From positions 14,120,420 to 14,184,419 of the forward strand of contig NC_135228.1 in the NCBI RefSeq assembly GCF_052324685.1: DNA of 64,000 nucleotides, in the 5' to 3' direction. Source of the DNA: Brachyhypopomus gauderio (taxonomy: Eukaryota > Chordata > Actinopteri > Gymnotiformes > Hypopomidae). The notes below the pieces were generated by a model, which was not told the origin of the DNA, did no database searches, and saw only the letters and a program-made list of their open reading frames with translations. This document shows, in pieces, positions 39,114 to 49,771 of the stretch (position 1 is its first letter; each line of letters begins with the position of its first letter). The translations under genes were made by a program, and so were the position numbers.

Positions 39114-39255
39114 GTGATGTCAGTAACACGTTACTCTAAGCTTACCACTTTTTTCGGTAACGAGTAATATAACGTGCTATTTCCAGTCCAGTAATCAGAT
39201 TAAAGTTACTTATCCAAATAACTGTGCGTTACTATTTTTATTTTCCTTAGTAAAA
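39114..39255 (+). repeat. Partial second copy of the 4358-5341 hAT
   Basis: CAGTGATGTCAGTAAC followed by the same GTTAC/GTAAC-rich block as 4358-4510, with small differences. Only the left end is present. Confidence 0.8.
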
Positions 39256-39444
39256 ATATATATTTTATCTGTATGTGTTCCATTATGGCATCCTAAAGTA
39301 CACCTATATATTTTCTTGCCTATAGTAGGGAAAACAATGTAAAATTAGACCATGCAGTTTGTATAAAAATATATTAACACAATCCTTGCCAATCAAAGTT
39401 ATCACATTGTTCTGTATTTTTAAATGCGAAAGATGAGAATTCAT

Positions 39445-40618
39445 TAGGGCTGGGTATTGATTCAAATTCCAAGAATCGATCCGATTCAGATTCTGAAGAT
39501 TAAGAATCGATTTTTTTCGATTTAATCCGATTTAATCGATTTGATCCAATTCGATCCAATTCGGGGTTTAGTGTTATTAAAAATGTATTTGAGCTGTTTC
39601 CTGACTGTGTACAGAAGCAACATGTTAAAACTAGTATTATATCGATATTAATCAGCAAATAGTTACTGGTAGTTGGTAGTTACTGATGGATGGAAGACTG
39701 GTGAAAAGGGTCATCATAAATCTACCTTCAAGAAAGGTAATCCAGGACAATAAACAGAGGACATCTTTGAGGTGTCTATATCTGCAACAGTGGGCTCCTA
39801 CTGGGACACTAACCAGTGCATTATTATTATGATTTAAATAATTAAGAATTCACCCATAAGCTGTTGCTACCAAATGCATTTTTATTTTAAAAGTGCTCAC
39901 ACTTAATAAACTGAAAGTATAAAATGTAAACGTGTATTTTTCTTTAAAGTGAGAATATAAGAACAGAACTTTCACGTTACGGTCCCCGACCCCTCCGTTT
40001 TGGGCGCGTTAACGTCGTCTACGTCTAATCGTCTACGTTGGTGTATCTCCGTGGGTGCGGGTGCGTCTTGTGATAGTCCTCACCTATGGCTCGTCTCGTA
40101 ATCACGTGGGGTTTATGTGGTTTGTCTATTTAATTTGCGCGCGTGCAGCGTCCCGTGCTCGTCGTTGTTTGAGTGACACATGTTCTATGTAAACGTGTTT
40201 TATGTGCGCTGTCTGCGCTTCGGTAAATGTAATAAACGTAACGATTTGGAAAGTGCAAAGGATTCTGTCTCGTCCATCGCCTTGCGCCCAACGTTACAAG
40301 AACATTTAAAACTTTTTTTAAACTGTAAAAACACTGGGTAAACGGTCAGTGACACGGACTAACTGTAAATAGTCACTGACACTGGATAAACTGTCCTTCT
40401 GTTTTTAGATTTCCGATTTGACTATCGTTGTTACCGGCACTGTCCGACGCCAAGTCGTTTTACAGTTAGTTAGACCGAGCACGCCTGCGTGAATTCAGTG
40501 ATGAGGCGGGGGTAAAAGTTCACTAAAAAATCGATCTTTGGACGTACGAATCGATAATCAGATCATCATATGCGAATCGATTCTGAATCGGAAAATCGAT
40601 TTTTTCAACACAGGCCTA
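39445..40618. mobile_element. Non-autonomous hAT-type element, 1.17 kb
   Basis: Starts TAGGGCTGGGTATT, ends ACACAGGCCTA, with perfect 8-bp duplications GAATTCAT (39437-39444 and 40619-40626). AATCGATT motifs crowd both ends. A GC-richer block at about 39976-40300 may be a nested LTR-like insert. Confidence 0.85.
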
Positions 40619-40656
40619 GAATTCATTAACAAATAATGTCACTTTCATACTTACCT

Positions 40657-41770
40657 CCATATTCAACTAAATGGTTTTGATGTCCCAGCAAATGCTCATT
40701 GGCATACACCACTGATTTTGTAAAAAATGTGCAGAAAGTCCATGCACAGTGACTGGATGCTCATAATGGTCAAGGATAGTTTTATGAAGCTGGAATAAAG
40801 ATAATATGGAAATACTAATATGAGTATTGTCTAGCAAACTGTACAAACATAAAGCATCTACAAACTTCTTTGTCACACTTTAACCAAAAATATAATATAA
40901 CGGGTCACCAACGTGGTGCCCGCGAGGACGTTATGAGTCGGCCGCGGGCTTGTTTTAAAAACAGCTCACTATATTGCCATGCACCAAAGCGCTGCATCGT
41001 TTATGTTTTTGCTGCTATTAGCGATTGTCTGCGGTTGCTAGCGGTCTTCCCGCTTAGCAATTGACACGCGCACACGAACCCAACCCCCCCCCCCCCCCCC
41101 CCCCGCTCAACAACTTTCTTTCTGGTAGCCCTCCGCAATAATTGGTATCCAAGAAGTAGCTCCCAACTTCAAAAAGGTTGGTGTCCCCTGTAATATAATA
41201 AACAGGATTATTTATATAACCCTGCCTCCTAACATATAATAGCCATGTTCCCTATCTTACTCTGTTAGAAGTTCCTCGTCCCTTTACATTAACAGACAAT
41301 GGCTTGGACAACATTTATTTTCTCAATTACTATGAAGTGAATAATGAATTTTAACCGGGAAAAAAACTTCCAAAAAAGATGTTGTTGTACACGTTTTACT
41401 TTCATTCTGATGAGGTAGAGAAAGAAATACAACTGTGCTGCTCCACAATATCATGGCATATGATGTCCACAAATAATGTGGTTATTACAATATGTACTGA
41501 ACACTTCCGTGTCTCACTGAACAACTTTCATAACTAGCCAGATTGGATGGATAGTTTATTTATCTAGTTATGATAATAATAACACTGGCATTATCAGCGG
41601 GCATGAATCTCTTTTAATCGACTAAATAGCTAAACTAAACTCGCTACCAAGTAGTGGTACTAACTGTTCCAGAAGAGTATCTGTGTAAATAAGTTCTTAA
41701 TCCCAGTTTAAATTACACTTAAAATAAAGCTGTAAAATCAAAACTCACTTACATTTCGCCTGTCCGCCAT
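40657..41770 (-). pseudogene. Possible 5' exons of the SWIM-finger pseudogene
   Basis: On the minus strand, ATGGCGGACAGGCGAAAT (41770-41753) is followed directly by GTAAGT. A second exon-like block at about 40790-40657 has an acceptor, VYANEHLLGHQNHLVEYGG in one frame, and a GTAAGT donor. The link to the 38600-36955 segment is by order and strand only; hAT pieces lie between. Confidence 0.35.
41080..41106. repeat. Poly-C tract (about 20 C)
   Basis: Homopolymer followed by GCTCAACAACTTTCTTTC, the reverse complement of the sequence next to the poly-G tract at 26661. Confidence 0.85.
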
Positions 41771-42305
41771 GTCTGTGCCGCCACAAAACAAACCCCTAGG
41801 AGAGGACGTAAACGCCATTGGCTGCAGTAAAAAATGATTGACGGCTAACTCTGGCTGATAATTGGCTTAATAAAAATTGATTGACAACGAAAGTCTAGTA
41901 ACTGGCTGCAGTCGAAAATGAATGACTCATGCTCCTTTACCCACGCCACCGGGGCTCCGGCCTGCAGCATTACCCTTCTCATCTAATCCAACTCCTTCTA
42001 CGTGTCGCTTACGTTTTCCGACCAGGAAATATAAATCTAATAAATTCACCCTTAAGACTTTTACCGTTTAAAGATCAAAATGTTTAAATAACACAATACA
42101 TGTTTTTTTTTTAAGTTTACAAGAAAACGTAAAAGTGGACAGGAATAATGATCTGTGATTGCCAACATAATAAAGTACAGTACATTTCTTAAATATGTAC
42201 TATTTCATTTTTTTTTTTACCTTTAATAAAAAATACTTTTTTTCGTTAGGACGGTACACTTCAGGTGTGCAGAATGGACAGTGGTATTTACTGCAACAAG
42301 TAGTG
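41110..42305. other. Intergenic / remnant DNA left of the Gypsy element
   Basis: Apart from the small exon-like ATG block at 41753-41770, nothing coding is seen. The motif ATCTAATCCAACTCCT at about 41985-42000 weakly matches sequence near 58365 in inverted orientation. Confidence 0.4.
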
Positions 42306-43200
42306 TGTAACTGAATGGACGGGTTGGGAGTCAGGGTGCAATAATGGGGCCAGGACAAAGGGGGAGCTGTGGGATTTGCTGCGGTGAAATGCTGGGTTCA
42401 TGGGGAGAGGAAGAGGACCCTTTAAAAGCTGGGCCTGTGGAGGGCCCCGGAGAGTTTTTTTTGGTCTCCTTCGTGTCAGCAGTGGGTAAGGTGGATGGTG
42501 TGCAGTTGGTTGTTTTGTTAATTTTAGCAATTTATGTATGTTTGTGATTGGTGCGGCCTTTGAGTGCCAGCATCAGGCCAGAACAGGCTTAAGCTCTGGT
42601 CTCTTTTATTAGTTTAGTTTGTGTGTGTTTATTTGTTTACTTGTGTTAGTTCTGTTTGATTGTCCACGCCAGGGCGGCCGACCTGTGCTGGAACTCTGCA
42701 CACCTTCGGCCTTCCCCAAGTGGCTCAGCCCGAGGTCCCGTAGTTGTAGTCCTTGCTTCTCGGCGGTTTGTGGTGGCCTTCCTTTTTAAAATTAGCTCTA
42801 GCTTAAGATCAATAAAGTAATGGTGTATTTTTAATTACTTTAATGTTAATGTTAACTTGACCAGTATTGGGGACTGCAGGCTGTAGCCATTGTGTGTACG
42901 CCTACCACTGGGCCTTGGTGGGACATTTGATGTGTGGGTAGCTACTAATATGGAGTGCCATGTATGAATTTCGTGTGCGGTGTTTGTAGTGGTGCCATTT
43001 GTGAGCCTGGAATAATATTGCACTTGGAACTTTATCTCGATTGATCTGGTGTGTTTTTTTGGATTTATTTAAGGTCCCAGTGGTGGGTGGCAACCTCTGA
43101 CTCCTCCTTCCTTCTCCTAAGAGCCTGGTTTTGAATAAATTGTAAACCTTTTGACACCTGACTCTTCATTGTCTCGCGTGGTCGACAGAACCTGGTTACA
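42306..43200 (+). repeat. 5' LTR of the Gypsy element
   Basis: TGTAACTG...GGTTACA, 895 bp, TG/CA ends. By eye I found no difference from the 3' LTR. AATAAA lies near 42810. Downstream, TGG at 43205 may begin a primer-binding site, but the tRNA is not identified. Confidence 0.95.
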
Positions 43201-43249
43201 TTTTTGGCGTAGTTCGGCAGCGACCAACTTAATTGTAAGGCGATTGAAG

Positions 43250-44233
43250 ATGTCTCAGAGTGAAAATGAAGGAGGGGGGAGACCAAGGTCTTTTTCAGTG
43301 CCTACCTTTTTCCCATTTATGATGCCTTGTGCTAAATTTTCTGGGGGTAAAGGGACAAATGAAGGTACATTTAAACAGTGGAAAAATGACATTGAAATGT
43401 GGTTTAGAATGTATGGCGTCCCCGCTGAAAATCAGTTAGACTGGGTATTAAGTTGTTTGGAGGGGGAAGCGAAGAGAGAAGTGGCCATTTTGTCTGCTGA
43501 TGAGAAAGATACTGTTGCTAAAGTATTCACAAAGTTGGCAAGTTTGTATTCTAGTGCTGTCCCTGCTTCTGGTTCACGCTCGCTGTTCTTCAACTGTAGG
43601 CAGCAGGCTGAAGAAAGTGTGAGGGCTTTTGCCCTCCGCCTACAGGAGTCCTGGCAGAAGATGATGATCCATGATGCACAAAATATCTTGAACCCGGAGA
43701 TACTAATGCGTGATCAGTTTGTTGCAGGGCTCTGTGATGACGGCCTGAAGAGAGAGCTAAGAATGAAGGTAACATTGAATAACAATCTTAAGTTTGCAGA
43801 GGTGCGGAAGGAAGCTATATTACGGGCAGACCTGGAGGAAAATGAGCAAGTATGTTGTGGAGCGGTGAAAGCAACTACATATAAGAAGCCTTGGGAAGAT
43901 GACTTACAAAAACTTAAAACTGAACTTAAGTCAGAACTGGTGAAAGAGGTAGAGACTCAAGTGAATAACCTGTCCCAATCTCTCCTGCAGGGAATAAGGG
44001 AGGAGTTCCGCAAGGCGAAGCTTGAGTCACAGCCAATTCAGATACCTACTCCCTCCTTTGTGCCACAAAGATCCCGTAGTTTTTCACCAGGCCCTAGGCA
44101 ACAGAAAATGAGGGTCCAGTCCAGGCCCAATGAGTATGACGAACAGGGACAGCCTATTTGTTACCAATGCCGAACCCCAGGCCACATTGCACGCCAGTGC
44201 CCCGAACAAAACCCCCCTGCCCCTTTAAACTAG
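43250..44233 (+). CDS. gag: Gypsy Gag polyprotein
   Basis: 327 codons, intact. Start ATG at 43250, 50 nt after the 5' LTR; upstream in-frame codons lie in the LTR and are not expected to be used. The N-terminal two thirds is a capsid-like helical region (WKNDIEMWFRMYGV, the retrotransposon gag pattern). The charged middle part contains FRKAKLESQP and arginine-rich stretches. The C-terminus carries one CCHC zinc knuckle, CYQCRTPGHIARQC, for RNA binding. The stop TAG (44231-44233) directly follows the heptamer TTTAAAC, so translation of pol is expected by -1 frameshifting. Confidence 0.93.
   Translation: MSQSENEGGGRPRSFSVPTFFPFMMPCAKFSGGKGTNEGTFKQWKNDIEMWFRMYGVPAENQLDWVLSCLEGEAKREVAILSADEKDTVAKVFTKLASLYSSAVPASGSRSLFFNCRQQAEESVRAFALRLQESWQKMMIHDAQNILNPEILMRDQFVAGLCDDGLKRELRMKVTLNNNLKFAEVRKEAILRADLEENEQVCCGAVKATTYKKPWEDDLQKLKTELKSELVKEVETQVNNLSQSLLQGIREEFRKAKLESQPIQIPTPSFVPQRSRSFSPGPRQQKMRVQSRPNEYDEQGQPICYQCRTPGHIARQCPEQNPPAPLN
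44224..44230 (+). promoter_or_regulatory. -1 ribosomal frameshift heptamer TTTAAAC
   Basis: In gag phase this reads T TTA AAC followed at once by TAG, the canonical X XXY YYZ form. pol is open in the -1 frame across this site. A downstream stimulatory structure was not assessed. Confidence 0.85.
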
Positions 44234-46560
44234 CTTGCCCCACTGTTGTGGATCTAACAGTGGGCCAAACAGCAAATGATCCTTCCCCCACAGTGACCCA
44301 AGCATGTGATCTGCAAACACCCGTGCCCCCTATTGGCCTTGTAGGGCACTGCCCCATGATCCAAGTCTTTATGGATGGCATTGAAATCTCCTGCCTACTA
44401 GATACTGGCTCCCAGGTGTCCATGGTGCGCCAAGAGTGGCTACAGAGACACTTTGGCCAAGACGGCCAGCACCTGAAAGATCCAGCTTCCTGGCTGAAGT
44501 TGAAGGCGGCGAATGGTAAGGAGATTCCCTACCTGGGGTACGTAGAAGTTCAGATGGACATTGCTGGGGTGATATTGTCGAACGTGGGGGTGATCGTAGT
44601 AAAAGACAGCTGTTTAAAAGTATCAGGTCTTGTAGGAATGAATGCGATTAAACAAGTATGGCAAGTTTTATTCAAGAACACAGCACCTTGCAAAGTGAAG
44701 ATTCCACCAAAACTAAATGATCCTGGCAAGACCCTGTGGCAGGAGGCCATGCACGTTTGCCAGAAGGAGCAAGGATTCGTCACCCCGGATGGCTTTGTCG
44801 GATATGTCCGTCTTGCCAGCCATCGTCCTGTGGCTATACCTGGTAACCGGGAGCTGCTACTGAACTGTCGAGCCAGGGGCGGACCAGGAGGTCGAGGGTA
44901 TGAAGCCTTGATGGAGCCACTGCCCACGCAAGATGGACTCCTGGTAGCTCGGGCCCTGGTGACGGTTGGGGGCGGACGGACACAGGTACGAGTGCGTAAC
45001 ATCAGCAATGGCCCTCTAGTCATTTACCCCTATCAAAAATTAGGCAAAATATCTTTGTTGGACTCTTGTGAAGTTTTTGATGATGAACCTGCATTTGAAA
45101 TTGTGAGAGGTGATAGTGTGGAGGCTCAGATGTCAAGTGGTGCTGAACCAACCCTACACTCGAGTAGCAAGACGGACATGGATGCCTTACCACCATTCGA
45201 CCTTGAAGGAGTTGCTCTGTCAGCAGAACAGAAGAGCAAATTGGCCACCTTGCTCAACAAACATAGAGCTGTTTTTTCTCAGCATGAGGAGGATTACGGC
45301 TGTACAGATACCATCTCTCACAGAATTCCTACGGGAGATGCAGCTCCCATCAGGCAAAGGTATCGTCAGATCCCCCCAAACTTGCACGCTGAGGTCAGGG
45401 CCTTGATCAAGCGCATGCTGGAAGCTGATGTCATCAAGCCAAGCTCAAGCCCATGGTCATCACCCATAGTCTTGGTTCGCAAGAAAGATGGTTCCATCCG
45501 ATTCTGCGTGGATTACAGGCAACTGAACCAAGTTACTAGGAAGGACTCTTATCCCTTACCCCGAGTAGAAGAAGCTCTAGCCAGTTTGAAGAAGGCCAGC
45601 TGGTATTCTACATTGGATCTGGCGTCTGGCTATTGGCAGGTCAAAGTGGATGACAAAGACCAAGAAAAAACAGCCTTTACCACTCCCATGGGGCTTTTTG
45701 AATTCCAAAGGATGCCCTTTGGATTATGTAATGCACCTGCTACATTTCAGCGCCTTATGGAGAGTTGCTTGGGAGAACATAATTACCAATCACTGTTAAT
45801 CTATTTAGATGATATTATTGTTTTTGCGGCTGATTTTGATACTCATCTTGATCGTCTTGATTATGTGTTCTCCCGCCTCTCTGCCCAGGGCCTGAAGCTG
45901 AAACCTGACAAGTGTAAACTTCTCCGTGATAGTGTCCAGTACCTCGGCCACATCGTGTCTGCAAATGGAATAGCCCCAGATCCGGGTAAAGTGTCAGCAG
46001 TCCAGCAGTGGGAAGTGCCAGTTACACCAACTGAGCTACGAGCGTTCCTTGGCCTTGCAGGGTATTACCGCCGATTCGTCAAGGGGTTTTCCCAAACAGC
46101 AGGCCCTCTCCACCGACTTTTAGGCGGGTACCCAGCAAGGAAGACCAAACCCAGAGTGCCAGGGCCTGCTTGGCATTGGACAGAAGAATGTGATTTGGCC
46201 TTCTTAGGTCTAAAGCAAGCCTTGACCCAGGCCCCAATCCTGTCCTTTGCTGATTTCAGTTTGCCTTTTCTCCTTTATACAGATGCTAGCCACCAAGGCC
46301 TGGGTGCAGTACTCTCACAGGTCCAAGAGGGCCAAGAAAAAGTTATTGCCTATGCAAGTAGAGGCCTGCAAGGTGCTGAGCGTAATGATGCCAGTTACAG
46401 TTCTTTTAAACTGGAACTACTAGCACTGAAATGGGCCATTACAGAAAAATTTCATGAATACTTGCTCGGTTCAGACTTTGTAGTTTATACAGACAATAAT
46501 CCTCTGGCCCATCTTTCCACAGCTCGGTTAGGTGCGGTGGAGCAGCGCTGGGTGGCGTGA
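44231..46560 (+). CDS. pol: Gypsy Pol: protease, RT, start of RNase H
   Basis: Open in the -1 frame relative to gag, from upstream of the shift site to a TGA at 46558-46560. Protease active site LLDTGSQVS (DTG at 44401-44409). Reverse transcriptase has FCVDYRQLNQVT, MPFGLCNAPATFQRLM and the catalytic YLDD at 45802-45813. The connection region RAFLGLAGYYRRFVKGF is typical of Gypsy. RNase H begins LLYTDASHQGLGAVLS (catalytic Asp at 46282). The TGA falls in the RNase H C-terminal part; the same frame continues beyond it. Expected product is a Gag-Pol fusion by frameshifting. Confidence 0.93.
46558..46560 (+). other. In-frame UGA inside pol, context UGA CUAG
   Basis: The only break in pol. The following bases CTAG make the UGA-CUAG context known for efficient stop-codon readthrough in animal genes. 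Whether it is a fresh nonsense mutation or functional readthrough cannot be told from one copy. Confidence 0.9.
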
Positions 46561-48303
46561 CTAGCAAGCTATAAGTTCCAGGTGAAACATCGCTCCGGAA
46601 AGTCTAATGTCAATGCTGATGTGCTCTCTCGTTACCCCCTTGGAACCCCAAAGGCATCAGAGGAACAGGATGGGGTGGAGGTTCCAGGCTTCCAAGATGT
46701 GACTGTGGAGGTGGTCCAGGCATGCTTGTTGGGGGTGTGTGAGGCAGAGTCCACCCTCGAGCTAGCAAAAGCTTCATGGATTGGAGAAGGCTGGTCTGCT
46801 GACAGGTGGGCCGAGGGACAACAAAAGGACCCAACAATCTCACGAGTTCTGTTTTTTTTGCAGACCAAACAGCCATTGCGGGCAGCCAAACGACAGTTAG
46901 AGAGTCCCCAAGTGCTGCGCCTGTTGAAGGAAATGCCCCGTCTACAGCTGCGAGAGGGGGTACTCTACAGGCGAGTCCAGGACTCAAAAACGAATGCCCT
47001 CCATTTCCAGCTCATCTTACCCCAGAGTCAACAGCAAGAAGTCTTCACTAGCTGCCATGAGCATATGGGACATTTTGCTGCAGATAAGATATGTAAGACA
47101 CTTCAAACCAGGTACTACTGGCCCAATATGTTTGCAGACACCCAGAGGTGGTGTTTAGAGTGTCCTCAGTGTGTGTTAAGAAAAAAGCCCACTAACTCAA
47201 CAGTTAGTTTGACACCCATTACAGCCTCTTACCCTTTAGAGCTGATTACCATGGACTTCCTGTCCCTAGAAGCCTCAGTAGGCGGATTGGAAAACATCAT
47301 GGTCCTTACTGATCATTTCACAAAGTTCGCTTGGGCTGCTGCAACTCGGGACCAGACCGCAAAAACAACAGTGAGGGTGATGTGGCAACAGGTGATCCAG
47401 TATTTTGGATGTCCCGCCCGATTCCATGCTGATCAAGGACCAAACTTTGAAGCGGCTGTGGTGAAACAACTTTGCGACTTGTATGGCTGCAAAAAGAGTC
47501 ACACTACCCCATACCACCCAGAGGGTAATGGCCTCACAGAAAGATTCAACCGCACCCTGCTGGGAATGTTGCGTAGTCTGGTGGAGGAAAAGAAGAGCAG
47601 GTGGGCAGATTACTTACCAGAAATGATCCATGCTTATAACAACACGGTGCATACCTCTACAGGTTACACCCCCTCGTATCTCATGTTTGGAAGACATGCA
47701 CGTGCACCAGTAGACGTTCTTCTGGGGGGTCCGTTGGAAGAATCAAGCACAGTTGGAGAGTGGGTCCAGAAACACCATGAGCGCCTGTACTTTGCTTATA
47801 AAAGAGCAGGTGAGTTGAATGCAGGGGCAGCACAGAAGCAAAAGAGGCAACATGATGCCCAAGGGGGGCTGGGTCCATTAATGATGGGAGAAAGGGTGCT
47901 GTTGCGTAATGTGGGTCCCAAAGGGCAGAGTAAACTTGCAAACTATTGGCATAATGTACCCTATGTAGTGGTAAAACAACCTAATCCTGATGTTCCTGTG
48001 TATGTGGTCAAGCCTGAACGGGGGGAAGGGAAGGAGAAAGTTTTGCATAGGCGGTTGCTTCGTCCTTGTCCTTTGTCACTACAAGCCCTAGCGCAGGAAG
48101 AACGTGGCAAACCTGAGCCAAGGAGACAGTCATTCATGTGGATGCCCCCACCAACCCGATGGTTGCCCCCTTGGCAACGTGCAGGTCCGTCCACTGCATC
48201 ACCAGTGGAAGAGTCTGTGGCTGTGGGGTCTGAGGAGCTGCGGAGGTCTCAGCGCAGTTCGAGGGGGATCCCACCCCAGCGTTATGGGCAAGGGGACAAC
48301 TGA
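46561..48303 (+). CDS. pol: Gypsy Pol: RNase H end and integrase
   Basis: Same frame as the upstream part, beyond a single TGA. It starts with the RNase H tail (VKHRSGKSNVNADVLSR). The integrase zinc module has H...H (HEHMGH from 47056) and CLECPQC. The core DDE residues are in TMDFLS (47254), HADQGPNFE (47431) and GNGLTERFNRT (Glu 47539). A GPY/F-like C-terminal part (LRNVGPKGQSKLANYWHNVP) follows; there is no chromodomain. It ends with TGA at 48301, 40 nt before the 3' LTR. No other break is seen in this part. Confidence 0.92.
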   Translation, partial: LASYKFQVKHRSGKSNVNADVLSRYPLGTPKASEEQDGVEVPGFQDVTVEVVQACLLGVCEAESTLELAKASWIGEGWSADRWAEGQQKDPTISRVLFFLQTKQPLRAAKRQLESPQVLRLLKEMPRLQLREGVLYRRVQDSKTNALHFQLILPQSQQQEVFTSCHEHMGHFAADKICKTLQTRYYWPNMFADTQRWCLECPQCVLRKKPTNSTVSLTPITASYPLELITMDFLSLEASVGGLENIMVLTDHFTKFAWAAATRDQTAKTTVRVMWQQVIQYFGCPARFHADQGPNFEAAVVKQLCDLYGCKKSHTTPYHPEGNGLTERFNRTLLGMLRSLVEEKKSRWADYLPEMIHAYNNTVHTSTGYTPSYLMFGRHARAPVDVLLGGPLEESSTVGEWVQKHHERLYFAYKRAGELNAGAAQKQKRQHDAQGGLGPLMMGERVLLRNVGPKGQSKLANYWHNVPYVVVKQPNPDVPVYVVKPERGEGKEKVLHRRLLRPCPLSLQALAQEERGKPEPRRQSFMWMPPPTRWLPPWQRAGPSTASPVEESVAVGSEELRRSQRSSRGIPPQRYGQGDN

Positions 48304-48343
48304 CCGGCAGCACGAGGATGTGCTGTGAAAAGGTGGTGGGGGA

Positions 48344-49238
48344 TGTAACTGAATGGACGGGTTGGGAGTCAGGGTGCAATAATGGGGCCAGGACAAAGGG
48401 GGAGCTGTGGGATTTGCTGCGGTGAAATGCTGGGTTCATGGGGAGAGGAAGAGGACCCTTTAAAAGCTGGGCCTGTGGAGGGCCCCGGAGAGTTTTTTTT
48501 GGTCTCCTTCGTGTCAGCAGTGGGTAAGGTGGATGGTGTGCAGTTGGTTGTTTTGTTAATTTTAGCAATTTATGTATGTTTGTGATTGGTGCGGCCTTTG
48601 AGTGCCAGCATCAGGCCAGAACAGGCTTAAGCTCTGGTCTCTTTTATTAGTTTAGTTTGTGTGTGTTTATTTGTTTACTTGTGTTAGTTCTGTTTGATTG
48701 TCCACGCCAGGGCGGCCGACCTGTGCTGGAACTCTGCACACCTTCGGCCTTCCCCAAGTGGCTCAGCCCGAGGTCCCGTAGTTGTAGTCCTTGCTTCTCG
48801 GCGGTTTGTGGTGGCCTTCCTTTTTAAAATTAGCTCTAGCTTAAGATCAATAAAGTAATGGTGTATTTTTAATTACTTTAATGTTAATGTTAACTTGACC
48901 AGTATTGGGGACTGCAGGCTGTAGCCATTGTGTGTACGCCTACCACTGGGCCTTGGTGGGACATTTGATGTGTGGGTAGCTACTAATATGGAGTGCCATG
49001 TATGAATTTCGTGTGCGGTGTTTGTAGTGGTGCCATTTGTGAGCCTGGAATAATATTGCACTTGGAACTTTATCTCGATTGATCTGGTGTGTTTTTTTGG
49101 ATTTATTTAAGGTCCCAGTGGTGGGTGGCAACCTCTGACTCCTCCTTCCTTCTCCTAAGAGCCTGGTTTTGAATAAATTGTAAACCTTTTGACACCTGAC
49201 TCTTCATTGTCTCGCGTGGTCGACAGAACCTGGTTACA
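48344..49238 (+). repeat. 3' LTR of the Gypsy element
   Basis: 895 bp, same ends and content as the 5' LTR. It is preceded by a purine-rich AAAAGGTGGTGGGGGA stretch (about 48329-48343) that fits the polypurine tract. Confidence 0.95.
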
Positions 49239-49242
49239 AGTG

Positions 49243-49771
49243 CACTGCACAACTGAAAGCGTCCTTTTTTCAAAACCGTGATATGCATCTATAGATGGAT
49301 GGAAAAATATACATTTTGTGAAGTTTTTCAGTGAACTGGTTAATGAGGATCATGGCCATTACATGCACGCACTACTGAATAACCCCCCGTGACGTGTCCG
49401 TGCGGTACCAAACAGCACAACCATTACACATTATAAGTAACTACAGAAAACACTCATTAATTTAACAGTTTATGTCCAATATGAAGAACACAACATATAT
49501 AAGTATTTAATACATCTGTATTCTGTTTAGCTAACCGCTCGTCTTCTAACATCAGTTTTTACCGTCACTTACTTAGACACCTAGATTAGATAAACTTAAC
49601 AGTGCCTGTTCGTGCAAACAGAAACAGTCAGATTTTGTATAATAACCAAAGGAAACTAGTTACCAGCATTAGCAAGATGAAAACTGGTTTATTATGAACT
49701 AACTTTCACATTCGTGATTGTTCACAAATGAACGGCAAGCGAGTTATTTAGCCGTCTTTTCTGTCTCCACA
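49243..49771. other. Unassigned stretch between Gypsy and L2
   Basis: AT-rich, no coding frame or repeat recognised. It could be older element DNA into which both retroelements inserted. Confidence 0.4.

Larger units (their letters stand above)
42306..49238 (+). mobile_element. Gypsy (Metaviridae) LTR retrotransposon, full length
   Basis: 6.93 kb. 895-bp LTRs flank gag and pol, in the order protease, RT, RNase H, integrase, which is the Gypsy order. Target duplication AGTG (42302-42305 and 49239-49242). No envelope-like frame follows integrase. Identical LTRs indicate a very recent insertion. Confidence 0.96.

Noticed and set aside
42288-42547. Open frames in both LTRs
   Set aside because: Repeated identically in each LTR, no domain, and explained as shadows of the LTR sequence.
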